Positions 1-8,284 of a stretch of DNA of 35,305 bases are shown here, in pieces. Each line of letters opens with the position of its first letter. Positions within the stretch are counted from its first letter, which is position 1. A program made the position numbers and the translations under genes. The notes beneath the pieces were generated by a model. It made no database searches. It had not been told where the DNA came from and saw only the letters and a list, made by a program, of their open reading frames with translations. The DNA comes from an uncultured Croceitalea sp. (GTDB taxonomy: Bacteria; Bacteroidota; Bacteroidia; Flavobacteriales; Flavobacteriaceae): the NCBI GenBank assembly GCA_937969515.1, contig CALBVX010000043.1, positions 1-35,305 of the forward strand. Direction: 5' to 3'.

Positions 1-480
1 GGAAGTTTAAGTGACCAAACTGTTTGGTTGTTAGAACGTAGTTTGAAGACCATGGGGTTACGGGTAAAGGCCCAAAATGAGAATGCCCAGAAAATGGCAG
101 AGTTTTTAGCTTATCATCAAGATGTTGATGCGGTTTATTATCCAGGATTGGGCAGTCATCCTGACCATGAAATCGCAAAAAAGCAAATGAACGGATTTGG
201 CGGAATGCTTTCTTTTGAATTAAAAGAAGGGATAAATGCATCGGAGTTCATGAAAAATTTACGACTAATTAAACCTTCTATGAGCTTGGCCGGAGTGGAG
301 AGTACGGTACTTTTACCCGTATTAACCTCGCATTCATTGATGTCGCCCGCAGATAGGGCCAAGCAGGGTATCAAGGATGGACTAATCCGTTTTTCTGTTG
401 GAATAGAGGAAGTAGAAGATTTGATAACAGATATTGAGCAAGCCTTGGCGCAGCTAAAGTCAAAAAAAGTTTTGGTATAA
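1..480 (+). CDS. Cystathionine gamma-synthase/lyase family PLP enzyme, C-terminal fragment
   Basis: The reading frame is open from base 1, so the 5' part, including the PLP-binding lysine, lies outside the window. What remains is the C-terminal domain of the Cys/Met metabolism PLP family (MetB/MetC type). Family landmarks are the stretch after the PLP domain (W-L-L-E-R-S-L-K-T), the G-F-G-G-M-L-S-F strand, S-L-A-G-V-E-S, and the closing L-I-R-F-S-V-G-I-E before the final helix. The family performs gamma- or beta-replacement/elimination on homoserine esters or cystathionine in methionine/cysteine metabolism. Synthase and lyase cannot be told apart from this fragment. The stop codon overlaps the next start by one base (TAATG), so it is probably translationally coupled to bshB1. 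That pairing is sensible, since bacillithiol needs cysteine. Confidence 0.85.
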   Translation, partial: GSLSDQTVWLLERSLKTMGLRVKAQNENAQKMAEFLAYHQDVDAVYYPGLGSHPDHEIAKKQMNGFGGMLSFELKEGINASEFMKNLRLIKPSMSLAGVESTVLLPVLTSHSLMSPADRAKQGIKDGLIRFSVGIEEVEDLITDIEQALAQLKSKKVLV

Positions 481-1202
481 TGAAGTTAGATATTTTGGTT
501 TTTGGAGCGCACCCAGATGATGCTGAGCTAGGGGCAGGGGCAACTATAGCAAAAGAGGTGGCCAAAGGTAAAAAAGTTGGAATAATAGATTTGACCCGAG
601 GGGAGTTAGGTACTCGTGGCACTGCTGAAATTAGGGATTCAGAGGCCAGTGCAGCGGCAAAAGTTTTAGGCATCTCCGTACGCGAAAATCTAGGCTTTGC
701 AGATGGTTTTTTTGTTAATGATAGAACACATCAATTAGAAATAATTAAGATACTTCGTAAGTATAGACCAGAGATTGTTTTATGCAATGCTATCGATGAC
801 CGTCATATCGATCATGGAAAAGGTAGTAAGTTGGTCAGTGATGCCTGCTTTTTAAGTGGACTAAAAAAAATAAACACCGAGCAAGATGATAATGGGGGGC
901 TTCAGGAGCAGTGGAGACCTAATGTTGTTTATCATTATATACAGTGGAAAGATTTGGTTCCAGATTTTGTAGTAGATGTTACAGGTTTTATCGATAAAAA
1001 AACAGAGGCTATTCTTGCCTATAGCTCACAGTTCTTTGACCCAAACAGTAATGAACCTGAAACACCTATTAGTAGTAAGAATTTTATAGACAGCGTGAAT
1101 TATCGGGCCCGAGATTTTGGGCGATTGATAGGTGTTGAGTATGCCGAAGGTTTTACAGTAGAGCGTTATTTGGCCGTTGATAGTATAAGCGATTTAATCT
1201 AG
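480..1202 (+). CDS. bshB1: N-acetyl-alpha-D-glucosaminyl-L-malate deacetylase (bacillithiol biosynthesis)
   Basis: This 240-residue protein of the LmbE/PIG-L zinc deacetylase family has the metal motif H-P-D-D at residues 11-14 and the third ligand region R-H-I-D-H at 108-112. The T-R-G-E-L-G-T-R-G-T segment (39-48) is typical of BshB1. BshB1 removes the acetyl group from GlcNAc-malate in the cytoplasm. Cysteine is then attached by BshC to give bacillithiol, a thiol used by many Bacteroidota and Firmicutes. The length matches the family. The ATG overlaps the upstream stop by one base. The stop codon overlaps the stop of the convergent kinase gene by three bases. bshA and bshC are not in the window. 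Confidence 0.92.
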   Translation: MKLDILVFGAHPDDAELGAGATIAKEVAKGKKVGIIDLTRGELGTRGTAEIRDSEASAAAKVLGISVRENLGFADGFFVNDRTHQLEIIKILRKYRPEIVLCNAIDDRHIDHGKGSKLVSDACFLSGLKKINTEQDDNGGLQEQWRPNVVYHYIQWKDLVPDFVVDVTGFIDKKTEAILAYSSQFFDPNSNEPETPISSKNFIDSVNYRARDFGRLIGVEYAEGFTVERYLAVDSISDLI

Positions 1203-3283
1203 CCTGCCTGTTTGTATTTAGACCTTTCTTTAGGGAGGGTGAAATAGAAGATAGACCCTTTGTTAACCTTGCTGTCTACCCATATTTTACCATTATTTTT
1301 TTCAACCATTTCTCTGCATAGTGATAAACCAAGTCCGGTTCCTTTTTCGTTATTGGTGCCATAGGTGGTAACATTTGAATAATCGGATAATATTTTTTCT
1401 TGCATATCCAAAGTCATTCCTACCCCCGTATCTTTTACTTGAACTTTCCAATGGTTTCCATCGTCAACCGTAGAAATAGTAATTAATCCATTTTCTGGAG
1501 TGAATTTTAAAGAATTGCTGATAAGGTTTCTAATTACAATATCTATCTGATTTTGATCTGCCCATGCATTTGGGGCATCTTTAATGTGATTAATAATTTT
1601 GATAGATTTATTCTCGGCCATTTCAGATAATAACTTTATGTTTCTATCCACAAGATTGGTAATGGAGAAGTTTTTAGGTTTTGTCAATGAACCGTTCATT
1701 TGCGACTGCCCCCAAGACAATAGGTTGTTTAAGGTGAAGAATACATTGTCTACATCTGACTTTAATTTAGGAATAAATGAGTTCAGTTCTTCCTTCTTAA
1801 TATCCCCATTAGAGAACATACGTAATAATTCTTGTAAAGCTCCAATAGGACCTCTTAAATCATGACCAATAATCGAAAAGAGTTTGTTTTTGGTTTTGTT
1901 GATTTCATTTAGTTCTATTTCTCGCTTTTGAATTAAGATTGTTTTATGGTTAAGTTTTCTGTTCAAACGTTTCTGCATGTTTTGACTACGGACTACAAGG
2001 AACACGATGGCGCCAAGTATCAGAACGATCGACAAGGTTGAATAGATTATGATACGCTGCTTGGCAAGAACTTTTTCATTCTCTTCGATAAGCAACTCTT
2101 TTTGTTTTTCATAGTTTAACTTTGCCTTTAACAATGATAAACTTTTTTTATTATCATCTCTTGCTAGAGAATCCGTTAGTTTCTTATGTAACTCATGATA
2201 TAGTAGCGCGTTGGTATAATCGTTATTCTTTTTACTTATCTTGTATAGGGTATTGGCGCAGTCTTTTTGACCATTAATAGAGTTTATTGCGTTGGCCACT
2301 GCGTACCCTTTTTTAGCATATACCATTGCCAAGCTATCTTTTTCAAGACCTAAATAGGTTTGTGAAATTCCATTCAACATATCAATTTGGCCTCTTTTAT
2401 CATCTATTTTATCATGAATTAGATTACTCTGCTCGTACCAATATAAGGCCCATTTGTATTTTTTCTGGTCAAGATAAATTCGTCCTTTAACTTCATAAGC
2501 AAAAGCCAGCCAATCAAGAATTTGATGTTTTTCGAAGACCGAGATACCCTTATTTACGTTAAACATTGCATAGTCAAACCTTTTCATTTGCGAATAGGTC
2601 CATGCCATATTGCTAAAAGTCTGAGCTGAAGGAATCTCCTCGCCAATTTCCTCATTAATGGCTACCGTTTTTTCGTAGAACTTTAAAGCCTGCGCATAGT
2701 CTTTTTGAGATGTATAAAGACCGGCAATATTTTCATTTATTATTGATAATAGAAATTTATCATCTATTTCCGTAGCTAAATCGATACCCCTTAGATAACT
2801 ACTTAAAGCCTTAGAATAGTCTCCTAGGTACCCATATTCATTAGCAATATTGTTTATTAAGTCAAGCTCTTGACTTTTTTTTATACCAGTTTTATCAATG
2901 GAGAGGGCTTTTTCATAGTTCTCTATAGCGATTACACTTTTACCTTTTTCAGAGTAGTAATTACCGTAAAGGGCATAACTTTCAATAGTACCATATTTAT
3001 AATCTGTCGCTATACTTAAGTTTAAGGCCTTCTTAGAAATTGTTAAAAGGCTATCCGAATTTGAAAAACGGTAATATTGACCAAGACTAATAATAGCTTT
3101 AATGTAAGAACTATCTTTCTCTGAAAACCCCTCTTTTAACCGTAATTCTCTGATAATATTGGAAACACTGTCTATTTGTTGCTGTTGCGCGTGAATAGAT
3201 GGCAGGGCAATACCAAAGAACATGCAGAAGAGAATGTTCTTTAAAATGAATTTCCAAACAGTTTTTGGAATAAGCGTGTTCAT
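1199..3283 (-). CDS. TPR-containing sensor histidine kinase (paralogue 1)
   Basis: The ATG at 3283 gives 694 residues; a TTG nine bases upstream is less likely. An N-terminal signal/anchor ending I-H-A-Q is followed by tandem TPR units (about 75-380), a coiled segment, one membrane span (I-I-I-Y-S-T-L-S-I-V-L-I-L-G, about 415-435), a HisKA domain with the H-box I-G-H-D-L-R-G-P (phospho-His about 474), and a HATPase_c domain with the N-box R-N-L-I-S-N-S-L-K-F, the G1 box D-T-G-V-G-M and the G2 box G-T-G-L-G-L-S. This is the usual Bacteroidota architecture, with a periplasmic TPR sensor and a cytoplasmic kinase. It has the same layout as the next kinase and no response regulator beside it. Its promoter resembles two sites near the LytTR gene at 21 kb. 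Confidence 0.9.
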   Translation of the reverse strand: MNTLIPKTVWKFILKNILFCMFFGIALPSIHAQQQQIDSVSNIIRELRLKEGFSEKDSSYIKAIISLGQYYRFSNSDSLLTISKKALNLSIATDYKYGTIESYALYGNYYSEKGKSVIAIENYEKALSIDKTGIKKSQELDLINNIANEYGYLGDYSKALSSYLRGIDLATEIDDKFLLSIINENIAGLYTSQKDYAQALKFYEKTVAINEEIGEEIPSAQTFSNMAWTYSQMKRFDYAMFNVNKGISVFEKHQILDWLAFAYEVKGRIYLDQKKYKWALYWYEQSNLIHDKIDDKRGQIDMLNGISQTYLGLEKDSLAMVYAKKGYAVANAINSINGQKDCANTLYKISKKNNDYTNALLYHELHKKLTDSLARDDNKKSLSLLKAKLNYEKQKELLIEENEKVLAKQRIIIYSTLSIVLILGAIVFLVVRSQNMQKRLNRKLNHKTILIQKREIELNEINKTKNKLFSIIGHDLRGPIGALQELLRMFSNGDIKKEELNSFIPKLKSDVDNVFFTLNNLLSWGQSQMNGSLTKPKNFSITNLVDRNIKLLSEMAENKSIKIINHIKDAPNAWADQNQIDIVIRNLISNSLKFTPENGLITISTVDDGNHWKVQVKDTGVGMTLDMQEKILSDYSNVTTYGTNNEKGTGLGLSLCREMVEKNNGKIWVDSKVNKGSIFYFTLPKERSKYKQAG

Positions 3284-3308
3284 ATTGACCAATGGTAGGT
3301 TTCAAAAG

Positions 3309-3354
3309 TAAATGTACTTTACATGTCGCTGGGGTACTAACAATTGTTGTGAAC
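3309..3354 (-). promoter_or_regulatory. Kinase-1 promoter with TTCACAACA element
   Basis: Read on the minus strand, GTTCACAACAAT (3354-3343) precedes the -7 box TACATTTA (3316-3309). The start-to-start distance from TTCACAACA to the -7 box is 37 bp. A second overlapping -7-like box, TACTTTTG, lies at 3310-3303. There is no clear -33 TTTG, which suggests dependence on an activator. The same 12-mer, the same distance and the same TACATTTACT -7 region recur at 21892-21939. Confidence 0.45.
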
Positions 3355-3415
3355 CACCGAATTTTGTGTGTTTTGGCATTAAAAACCTGTATTTCGTCGA
3401 TGTTTTTGGTATATT

Positions 3416-5434
3416 TCAGGTTTTAGGAATTGTAATTATAAAGCAACTTCCATTAGGTGAATTGGGTTCAATTTTAAGCAGACTATTATTTTTTTGAAGT
3501 AGTTCCTTACATATAGAAAGACCAAGACCTGTTCCCTTTTCATTGTTTGTTCCCTTGGTCGAATACATTTTATCCTGATTAAAAAGTTTGGAGTATGTAT
3601 TTTCATCGATGCCAATGCCCGCATCGCAAATTTTAATTGTGGTATGGAGGGAAGTACTGTCAGAACAAATTTCTATTTCCCCATTATCAGGAGTAAATTT
3701 AATGGCGTTGCTTATAAGGTTTCGAAAGATTATTCTAAGATGCTCACAGTCGAAATATACCATATCCTCCGCCGTTATTCTATTTCTTATTTGAATATTT
3801 TTTTTAAGGGCTTCATTACTGAAAACAAGAACGGTATCGGCTACTATCTTTGTGATGTTTATTTTAGAAGGGTCGGCCCTTATGCCGTCCATTTGGCTTT
3901 GGGCCCAATAGAGTAGGTTATTAAGGGTAAAAGTACCGTAATCTACATTGTTTTGTATTCTTGGGGTTAAGGCTATCATCTCTTTAGGTGAAATAGCTTT
4001 GTCTTTAAATAATTCAAGTAGCTCTTTTAATGTATTTAGAGGGGTTTTTAAATCATGTCCAATAATTGAGAAAATCTTGTCCTTTGTATCATTAATTTCT
4101 TTTAGTTCTTTATTAACTTTTTTCTGATTGTAATAGTATTTAATAATTAAACAGCCAATTAATAGAGAAATAATTAAGGCAATAATAGTAATCCTATTTG
4201 CATTAGTTTGTCTAGCAAGCTTTCTTTCATTCTCAGCACGTAATTCTATTTGTCCTTTGTCATATTCTAATTTAGCTCTTAAAAATTTAAGGTTATTTGT
4301 GCGTCTATGTTCTTCCAGCTTTCCATCTAAACTGTCTAAAATTCTTTGGTAAGTAACCGTTTGTTTAAAATTACCTTTTTGAAATTCAACTTCTTTGGAA
4401 TAATAATACGCCTCTCTAATTGCTTTCGTGTTCTTAAGTTCATCTGCAAGATTGTACAATTTTAAATTATACTCCTGTAGTTGATCAAGTGACCCATTTT
4501 TATAAAAGATTTCTGCATAATTTTCTAGAATTTGAAGCTTATCTCTTGGGTTAAACAAAAAATCTAAAACACTATCTGACTTTTTATTAAATATTAGGGC
4601 ATTTTTAAAATCTTTTGAAGCTATAAAATAACTGGATTTAACTCGGTAATTTCTGGACAACCATAACGAATTTGAGCCTTTAGAAATTACATCAATACTT
4701 TGATTTATATATTTCTCAGCTTTTTCTAATTTATTTAGCCCTAAAGAATTAAGAGCAATATTAGATTTTGTTAATGCTAAGTTTATGGTGTCTCCTGCAA
4801 CATTCCAAAGACTGTCAGCAACCATATATTCTTGTTGAGCTTCTTCAAAAAGTTCACGCGACCAGTAAAAGTATCCTAAATTGTGTCTTAAACGCGCCTC
4901 TATTTTATAAAATTTATTTTCTTTTGCAATTACTATTGCCCTGTAAATATGATTTATTCCTTCTTTGAGTTTATCTCTAAAAAAATGATTAAATGAACAA
5001 CTCTTTAGAACATCAATCATTATTTCAGGATGAGAATTAACAAATTGTAGCGTTTTTAGTTCTTCATATATCTTTTCAGCAGTTTTTGGTTTGGATGTGT
5101 CTGAAAAATAATCACCTTGTCTAATCTTAGATACAACCATGCCTTTTTCATAATCGATTTTTTTACTAATATCAAGTGCAATTTTTGAGATTATATTTAG
5201 ACTATCTGGATCTCTAAAACGGTAAAGAGCGGATAACTCGTTTAATAAATTTACATATTCAATACTTTCTTTCTGGGTTGGAGTTTTGTATTTTAAAGAA
5301 TGTAATTCTTTTAATAAACTGTCTTTTTGATAAATATCTTGAGCTTGTAAAACAGAAAAAAATAATAGCGCAAATAAAATGGGAAGTATTTTTTTTGTAT
5401 TAGAGATATAAAATTTAAGAATTAATATCATCAA
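3416..5434 (-). CDS. TPR-containing sensor histidine kinase (paralogue 2)
   Basis: This 672-residue kinase has the same plan as its neighbour: signal peptide (ending V-L-Q-A-Q), divergent TPR-like helices (about 60-380), one membrane span (I-T-I-I-A-L-I-I-S-L-L-I-G, about 415-435), HisKA with the H-box I-G-H-D-L-K-T-P (His about 460), and HATPase_c with R-N-L-I-S-N-A-I-K-F and G-T-G-L-G-L-S-I-C. It starts at the first of two adjacent ATG codons. About 130 nt separate it from kinase 1, which lies downstream on the same strand and has its own promoter-like element. The two are probably an old tandem duplication, because sensor halves have diverged more than the kinase halves. Signal and partner are unknown. 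Confidence 0.9.
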   Translation of the reverse strand: MMILILKFYISNTKKILPILFALLFFSVLQAQDIYQKDSLLKELHSLKYKTPTQKESIEYVNLLNELSALYRFRDPDSLNIISKIALDISKKIDYEKGMVVSKIRQGDYFSDTSKPKTAEKIYEELKTLQFVNSHPEIMIDVLKSCSFNHFFRDKLKEGINHIYRAIVIAKENKFYKIEARLRHNLGYFYWSRELFEEAQQEYMVADSLWNVAGDTINLALTKSNIALNSLGLNKLEKAEKYINQSIDVISKGSNSLWLSRNYRVKSSYFIASKDFKNALIFNKKSDSVLDFLFNPRDKLQILENYAEIFYKNGSLDQLQEYNLKLYNLADELKNTKAIREAYYYSKEVEFQKGNFKQTVTYQRILDSLDGKLEEHRRTNNLKFLRAKLEYDKGQIELRAENERKLARQTNANRITIIALIISLLIGCLIIKYYYNQKKVNKELKEINDTKDKIFSIIGHDLKTPLNTLKELLELFKDKAISPKEMIALTPRIQNNVDYGTFTLNNLLYWAQSQMDGIRADPSKINITKIVADTVLVFSNEALKKNIQIRNRITAEDMVYFDCEHLRIIFRNLISNAIKFTPDNGEIEICSDSTSLHTTIKICDAGIGIDENTYSKLFNQDKMYSTKGTNNEKGTGLGLSICKELLQKNNSLLKIEPNSPNGSCFIITIPKT

Positions 5435-5512
5435 TTAACTAATTGCTATTGTTCTTGAGATTAGTAAGTTACTATTTAATGCTTTCATTTTTTTATTAAT
5501 CTAAACTTTTAT

Positions 5513-5544
5513 TTTGAATGATAGCACAAAAAAAATTACATTTG
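5513..5544 (+). promoter_or_regulatory. Promoter of tRNA-His
   Basis: This is a near-ideal Bacteroidota promoter: -33 TTTG at 5513-5516, a 20-nt spacer, and -7 TACATTTG at 5537-5544. It lies 14 nt before the mature tRNA, so transcription probably starts near 5550. Confidence 0.8.
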
Positions 5545-5558
5545 CATCCGCAATAAAT

Positions 5559-5636
5559 GGTGGTTGTAGCTCAGCTGGTTAGAGCATCGGTTTGTGGTAC
5601 CGAGGGTCGCCGGTTCGAACCCGGTCTTCCACCCCA
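5559..5636 (+). tRNA. tRNA-His (anticodon GTG)
   Basis: A full cloverleaf can be folded. The D-stem starts at G5569. The anticodon stem TCGGT/ACCGA encloses the loop TTGTGGT with GTG at 5594-5596. The T-arm is GCCGG-TTCGAAC-CCGGT. The extra 5' G typical of tRNA-His (G-1, base 5559) faces C73 (5633), and CCA is encoded at 5634-5636. In the acceptor stem, positions 5-68 and 6-67 read as U-U mismatches between five Watson-Crick pairs. The T-stem contains one G-U pair. Confidence 0.95.
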
Positions 5637-5641
5637 ACAAA

Positions 5642-5671
5642 AATAAAGCCTCCTAATTAGGAGGCTTTATT
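5642..5671. terminator. Bidirectional terminator, perfect 30-nt palindrome
   Basis: AATAAAGCCTCCTAA is followed directly by its exact reverse complement. The plus strand continues into a T-rich stretch ending in nine Ts. On the minus strand, the palindrome's 3' end is followed by T-rich sequence. It lies between tRNA-His (+) and the M28 peptidase (-) and probably ends both transcripts. Confidence 0.85.
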
Positions 5672-5691
5672 CGTTTTTGATTTTTTTTTAC

Positions 5692-7254
5692 TTATTTAGA
5701 AGCTTTATCTACCTCTGGTTTTTTATCCCTATTTGCTACTTCCCAAGCAGTATGAAATACTAGCCTGGTTCTGTTTTCTAGCAGATCATAGTTTATTTTA
5801 TCAGGCGTATCCCCGGGTTTATGATAATCGGCATGTGTACCGTTAAAATAAAAGATAATAGGAATATTATTTTTAGCAAAGTTATAATGGTCACTTCTAT
5901 AGTAAAAACGATTAGGGTCGTTTTCATCATTATAGGTATAATCTAATTCTATATTGGCGTATTTAGCGTTAATTTCTTCAGAAAGCTCATGAAGTTCGGT
6001 GCTAAGTTTATCTGAACCAATGAGATAAACATAGTTTCTATTACCTTCTCTTTTCGGGTCGATACGACCAATCATATCAATATTTAAATTAGCCACTGTT
6101 TGCTCAAGCGGAAAAATCGGATTGTAATCCGTGTAATATTTTGAACCTAAAAGCCCTTTTTCCTCTCCCGTGACGTGAAGAAAAACAACCGACCTCTTTG
6201 GTCCGTTACCTTCTGTTGCCGCTTTTTTGAAAGCTTCGGCAATTTCTAAGAGCGCCACACTACCAGAACCGTCATCATCAGCTCCATTATTTATCTGTCC
6301 GTCCGCGGTTACCCCGATATGGTCTAAGTGAGATGATATGATAAGATATTCGTTAGGCTTTTCAGAACCTTTGATAATTGCAGCAACATTTTCTGAGTCA
6401 ATTTTATCGTTTGCACTTTGCACTTTCAATTGTAAATCTACAGGTAGCTTAGCGGGTTTGTTATCGCTATCGATATCATCTTTCAATGCAGATGCCGCTT
6501 TTTCGTTTAGAAGTACGATAAAGTTTTCTGATGTCTCTGCGGCAAGGCCCATTCTACCAGCGTCATTGGTTTTCATGTAATCAAAATAGCGCTTAAAACG
6601 GCTGAAATTTTGACCATCATAATACAAAGCTCCGATGGCCCCTTTAGAAAATGCAAGGGCAGATTTTTTACCCATTGCTTCTGACATATTGCTCCAGACC
6701 GATTTTTCATCAGAACCAGAAAGCACATAAGTGCCATCATCATTCATTGGTTCACCAGACTTTATTAACAAAATTTTACCCGTAACATCTAAATTTTTGT
6801 AATCTGAGTAGTTTTCTTCTTCAACTCCATAGCCGACATAAATTATTTCTTGAGGATTACCTTGTGCCGAAGTAAATGTTAAAAGGTCTTCACCTAACTC
6901 ATAGATATTTCCATTTATTTTGATGCTGCCTGTAGGCACTTTTCCAATTTCCAAAGGCACTTTCTGAAAATAATCACCATTGGTTTGCGCCGCGGGAATA
7001 CCGAGTGTTTCATAGTGTTTCTTTAAATAGGCAATTGCCTTTTTCTGCCCGGGTTTGCCCGTTTCTCGCCCTTCAAATTCATCAGATGCATATATATACA
7101 AATGCTCTTTCAATTCATCTTCGGTAATGGTTGCTGCATATGTTACAGGGTCAGCTTGTTTTAAGGTAACAACATTCTCTTTAGTTGAAATAGTTTTTTG
7201 AGAAGAGTTACAAGAAGCCATTATTAGCGATACGAATAGAAGTACTTTTTTCAT
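5692..7254 (-). CDS. M28 family zinc peptidase, predicted lipoprotein
   Basis: This 520-residue protein has a lipoprotein signal with a lipobox ending A-S-C at residue 15. The metallopeptidase domain has the M28 zinc ligand pattern: S-S-H-L-D-H, then N-G-A-D-D-D-G-S-G, then T-G-E-E-K-G-L-L-G-S, then N-I-D-M-I-G-R, and a late histidine in H-A-D-Y-H-K-P-G-D-T. The insert at about 80-290 is probably a PA-like domain. The family contains aminopeptidases and glutaminyl-peptide-type enzymes acting in the periplasm or at the cell surface. It lies 57 nt downstream of the AraC regulator on the same strand, so the two may be co-transcribed. A role in releasing amino acids, such as proline or hydroxyproline, from peptides is inference only. 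Confidence 0.88.
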   Translation of the reverse strand: MKKVLLFVSLIMASCNSSQKTISTKENVVTLKQADPVTYAATITEDELKEHLYIYASDEFEGRETGKPGQKKAIAYLKKHYETLGIPAAQTNGDYFQKVPLEIGKVPTGSIKINGNIYELGEDLLTFTSAQGNPQEIIYVGYGVEEENYSDYKNLDVTGKILLIKSGEPMNDDGTYVLSGSDEKSVWSNMSEAMGKKSALAFSKGAIGALYYDGQNFSRFKRYFDYMKTNDAGRMGLAAETSENFIVLLNEKAASALKDDIDSDNKPAKLPVDLQLKVQSANDKIDSENVAAIIKGSEKPNEYLIISSHLDHIGVTADGQINNGADDDGSGSVALLEIAEAFKKAATEGNGPKRSVVFLHVTGEEKGLLGSKYYTDYNPIFPLEQTVANLNIDMIGRIDPKREGNRNYVYLIGSDKLSTELHELSEEINAKYANIELDYTYNDENDPNRFYYRSDHYNFAKNNIPIIFYFNGTHADYHKPGDTPDKINYDLLENRTRLVFHTAWEVANRDKKPEVDKASK

Positions 7255-7311
7255 TTTTATAAAAATTATAATTCGTCAAAAATAGGTAAAGAAGATATTT
7301 AATTTAAGTTT

Positions 7312-8163
7312 TTAAGACATTATCATTCTTTTTTGGTATTGTGTTGGACTTAACCCTATTATTGATTTAAAGTGTTTGTTAAAGTTTGAGATAGTGTTGA
7401 ATCCAGATTCCTGGGCTATTTCATTGATTTGAGAATCCGTATTTTCCAATAATAATTGACATGAGTGTGCTACTCTAACTTCTGTAATAAAAGTAAAAAA
7501 TGATTTATTGCTACGCTGCTTAAAAAATCTGCAAAACGCATTAGGACTCATATGTACCATATTCGCGACTGTCTTTAGCTTTATATCATCTTGAAAATTA
7601 TTAATTACGTAATCAAAAATCAGCTGAAGTCTTTCGCCTTGATGATCGGACAGTACTTTCTTATACACTTTACTATTTAATAGCTTTACCGATTCTTCCG
7701 AAAGGTTTTTTATAATACTTAAAAGCGAAATAAATAATTGAAATCTATTTGCTCTATGCAATTGAAGAAATAGATTCTCCCAATAATTATTGTCATAGGT
7801 GCTGAGCGATATCCCATATTTTATGTTATCAAAGAATGACTTGGTTACTTGCATTTCTGGAATGTCAAAAAAGTTTTCTCCAAAAGAATTATGAGAGAAA
7901 AATAAAGATATCATATGAGATTTAAGAGGGCTCTTTTTGCTTTGGAAAAGATGTGGAATATTGCTGTCAATGCCAATAACATCTCCAGCTTTGTAGGCAT
8001 GGATATTATTTCCCACAATAAGTTTGCCTTCTCCACTAAAAATATAGCTTATTTGAATCTCTTGATGGTGGTGTAGTTTATCAAAAAAAGTATATACTAT
8101 ATCTTCCTGTAAAACAATATTCTCTTGAGGTTTCTTCGTAATCTTAAAGGGATAGGTTTTCAC
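7312..8163 (-). CDS. AraC family regulator of the hydroxyproline operon
   Basis: This 283-residue protein starts at GTG (8163-8161). An in-frame TAA lies five codons upstream, so no longer start is possible. The N-terminal cupin-like sensor domain includes H-H-H-Q-E-I-Q-I-S-Y and the strand G-E-G-K-L-I-V-G (about 30-60). The C-terminal AraC DNA-binding domain (about 185-283) contains two helix-turn-helices and the signature ending G-F-N-T-I-S-N-F-N-K-H-F-K, then G-L-S-P-T-Q-Y. It is divergent from the hydroxyproline catabolic operon with 121 nt between them, the classical arrangement for a local activator. A cupin sensor suggests a small-molecule inducer such as hydroxyproline or a pathway intermediate. 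Confidence 0.87.
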   Translation of the reverse strand: MKTYPFKITKKPQENIVLQEDIVYTFFDKLHHHQEIQISYIFSGEGKLIVGNNIHAYKAGDVIGIDSNIPHLFQSKKSPLKSHMISLFFSHNSFGENFFDIPEMQVTKSFFDNIKYGISLSTYDNNYWENLFLQLHRANRFQLFISLLSIIKNLSEESVKLLNSKVYKKVLSDHQGERLQLIFDYVINNFQDDIKLKTVANMVHMSPNAFCRFFKQRSNKSFFTFITEVRVAHSCQLLLENTDSQINEIAQESGFNTISNFNKHFKSIIGLSPTQYQKRMIMS

Positions 8164-8209
8164 TTTTTCTGTAAATTAACTCTAATATGAGTTTATAAAT
8201 TAAATATAG

Positions 8210-8229
8210 GGTAAAATAGTGGTAAAATA
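8210..8229 (+). promoter_or_regulatory. Candidate AraC operator: GGTAAAATA direct repeat
   Basis: Two identical copies of GGTAAAATA (8210-8218 and 8221-8229) are spaced 11 bp apart, one helical turn. This is what the two HTH motifs of one AraC-type monomer would contact. They lie about 40-57 bp upstream of the -7 box of the operon. Confidence 0.45.
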
Positions 8230-8266
8230 TGCTAATAATAGAAAAAGAAAACATATGGGCATCTAG

Positions 8267-8274
8267 TATTTTTA
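8267..8274 (+). promoter_or_regulatory. -7 box of the hydroxyproline operon
   Basis: TATTTTTA fits TAnnTTTR and ends 10 nt before the first ATG. There is no good -33 TTTG, which is compatible with activation by the divergent AraC protein. Confidence 0.45.
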
Positions 8275-8284
8275 CAAAAAAAAT

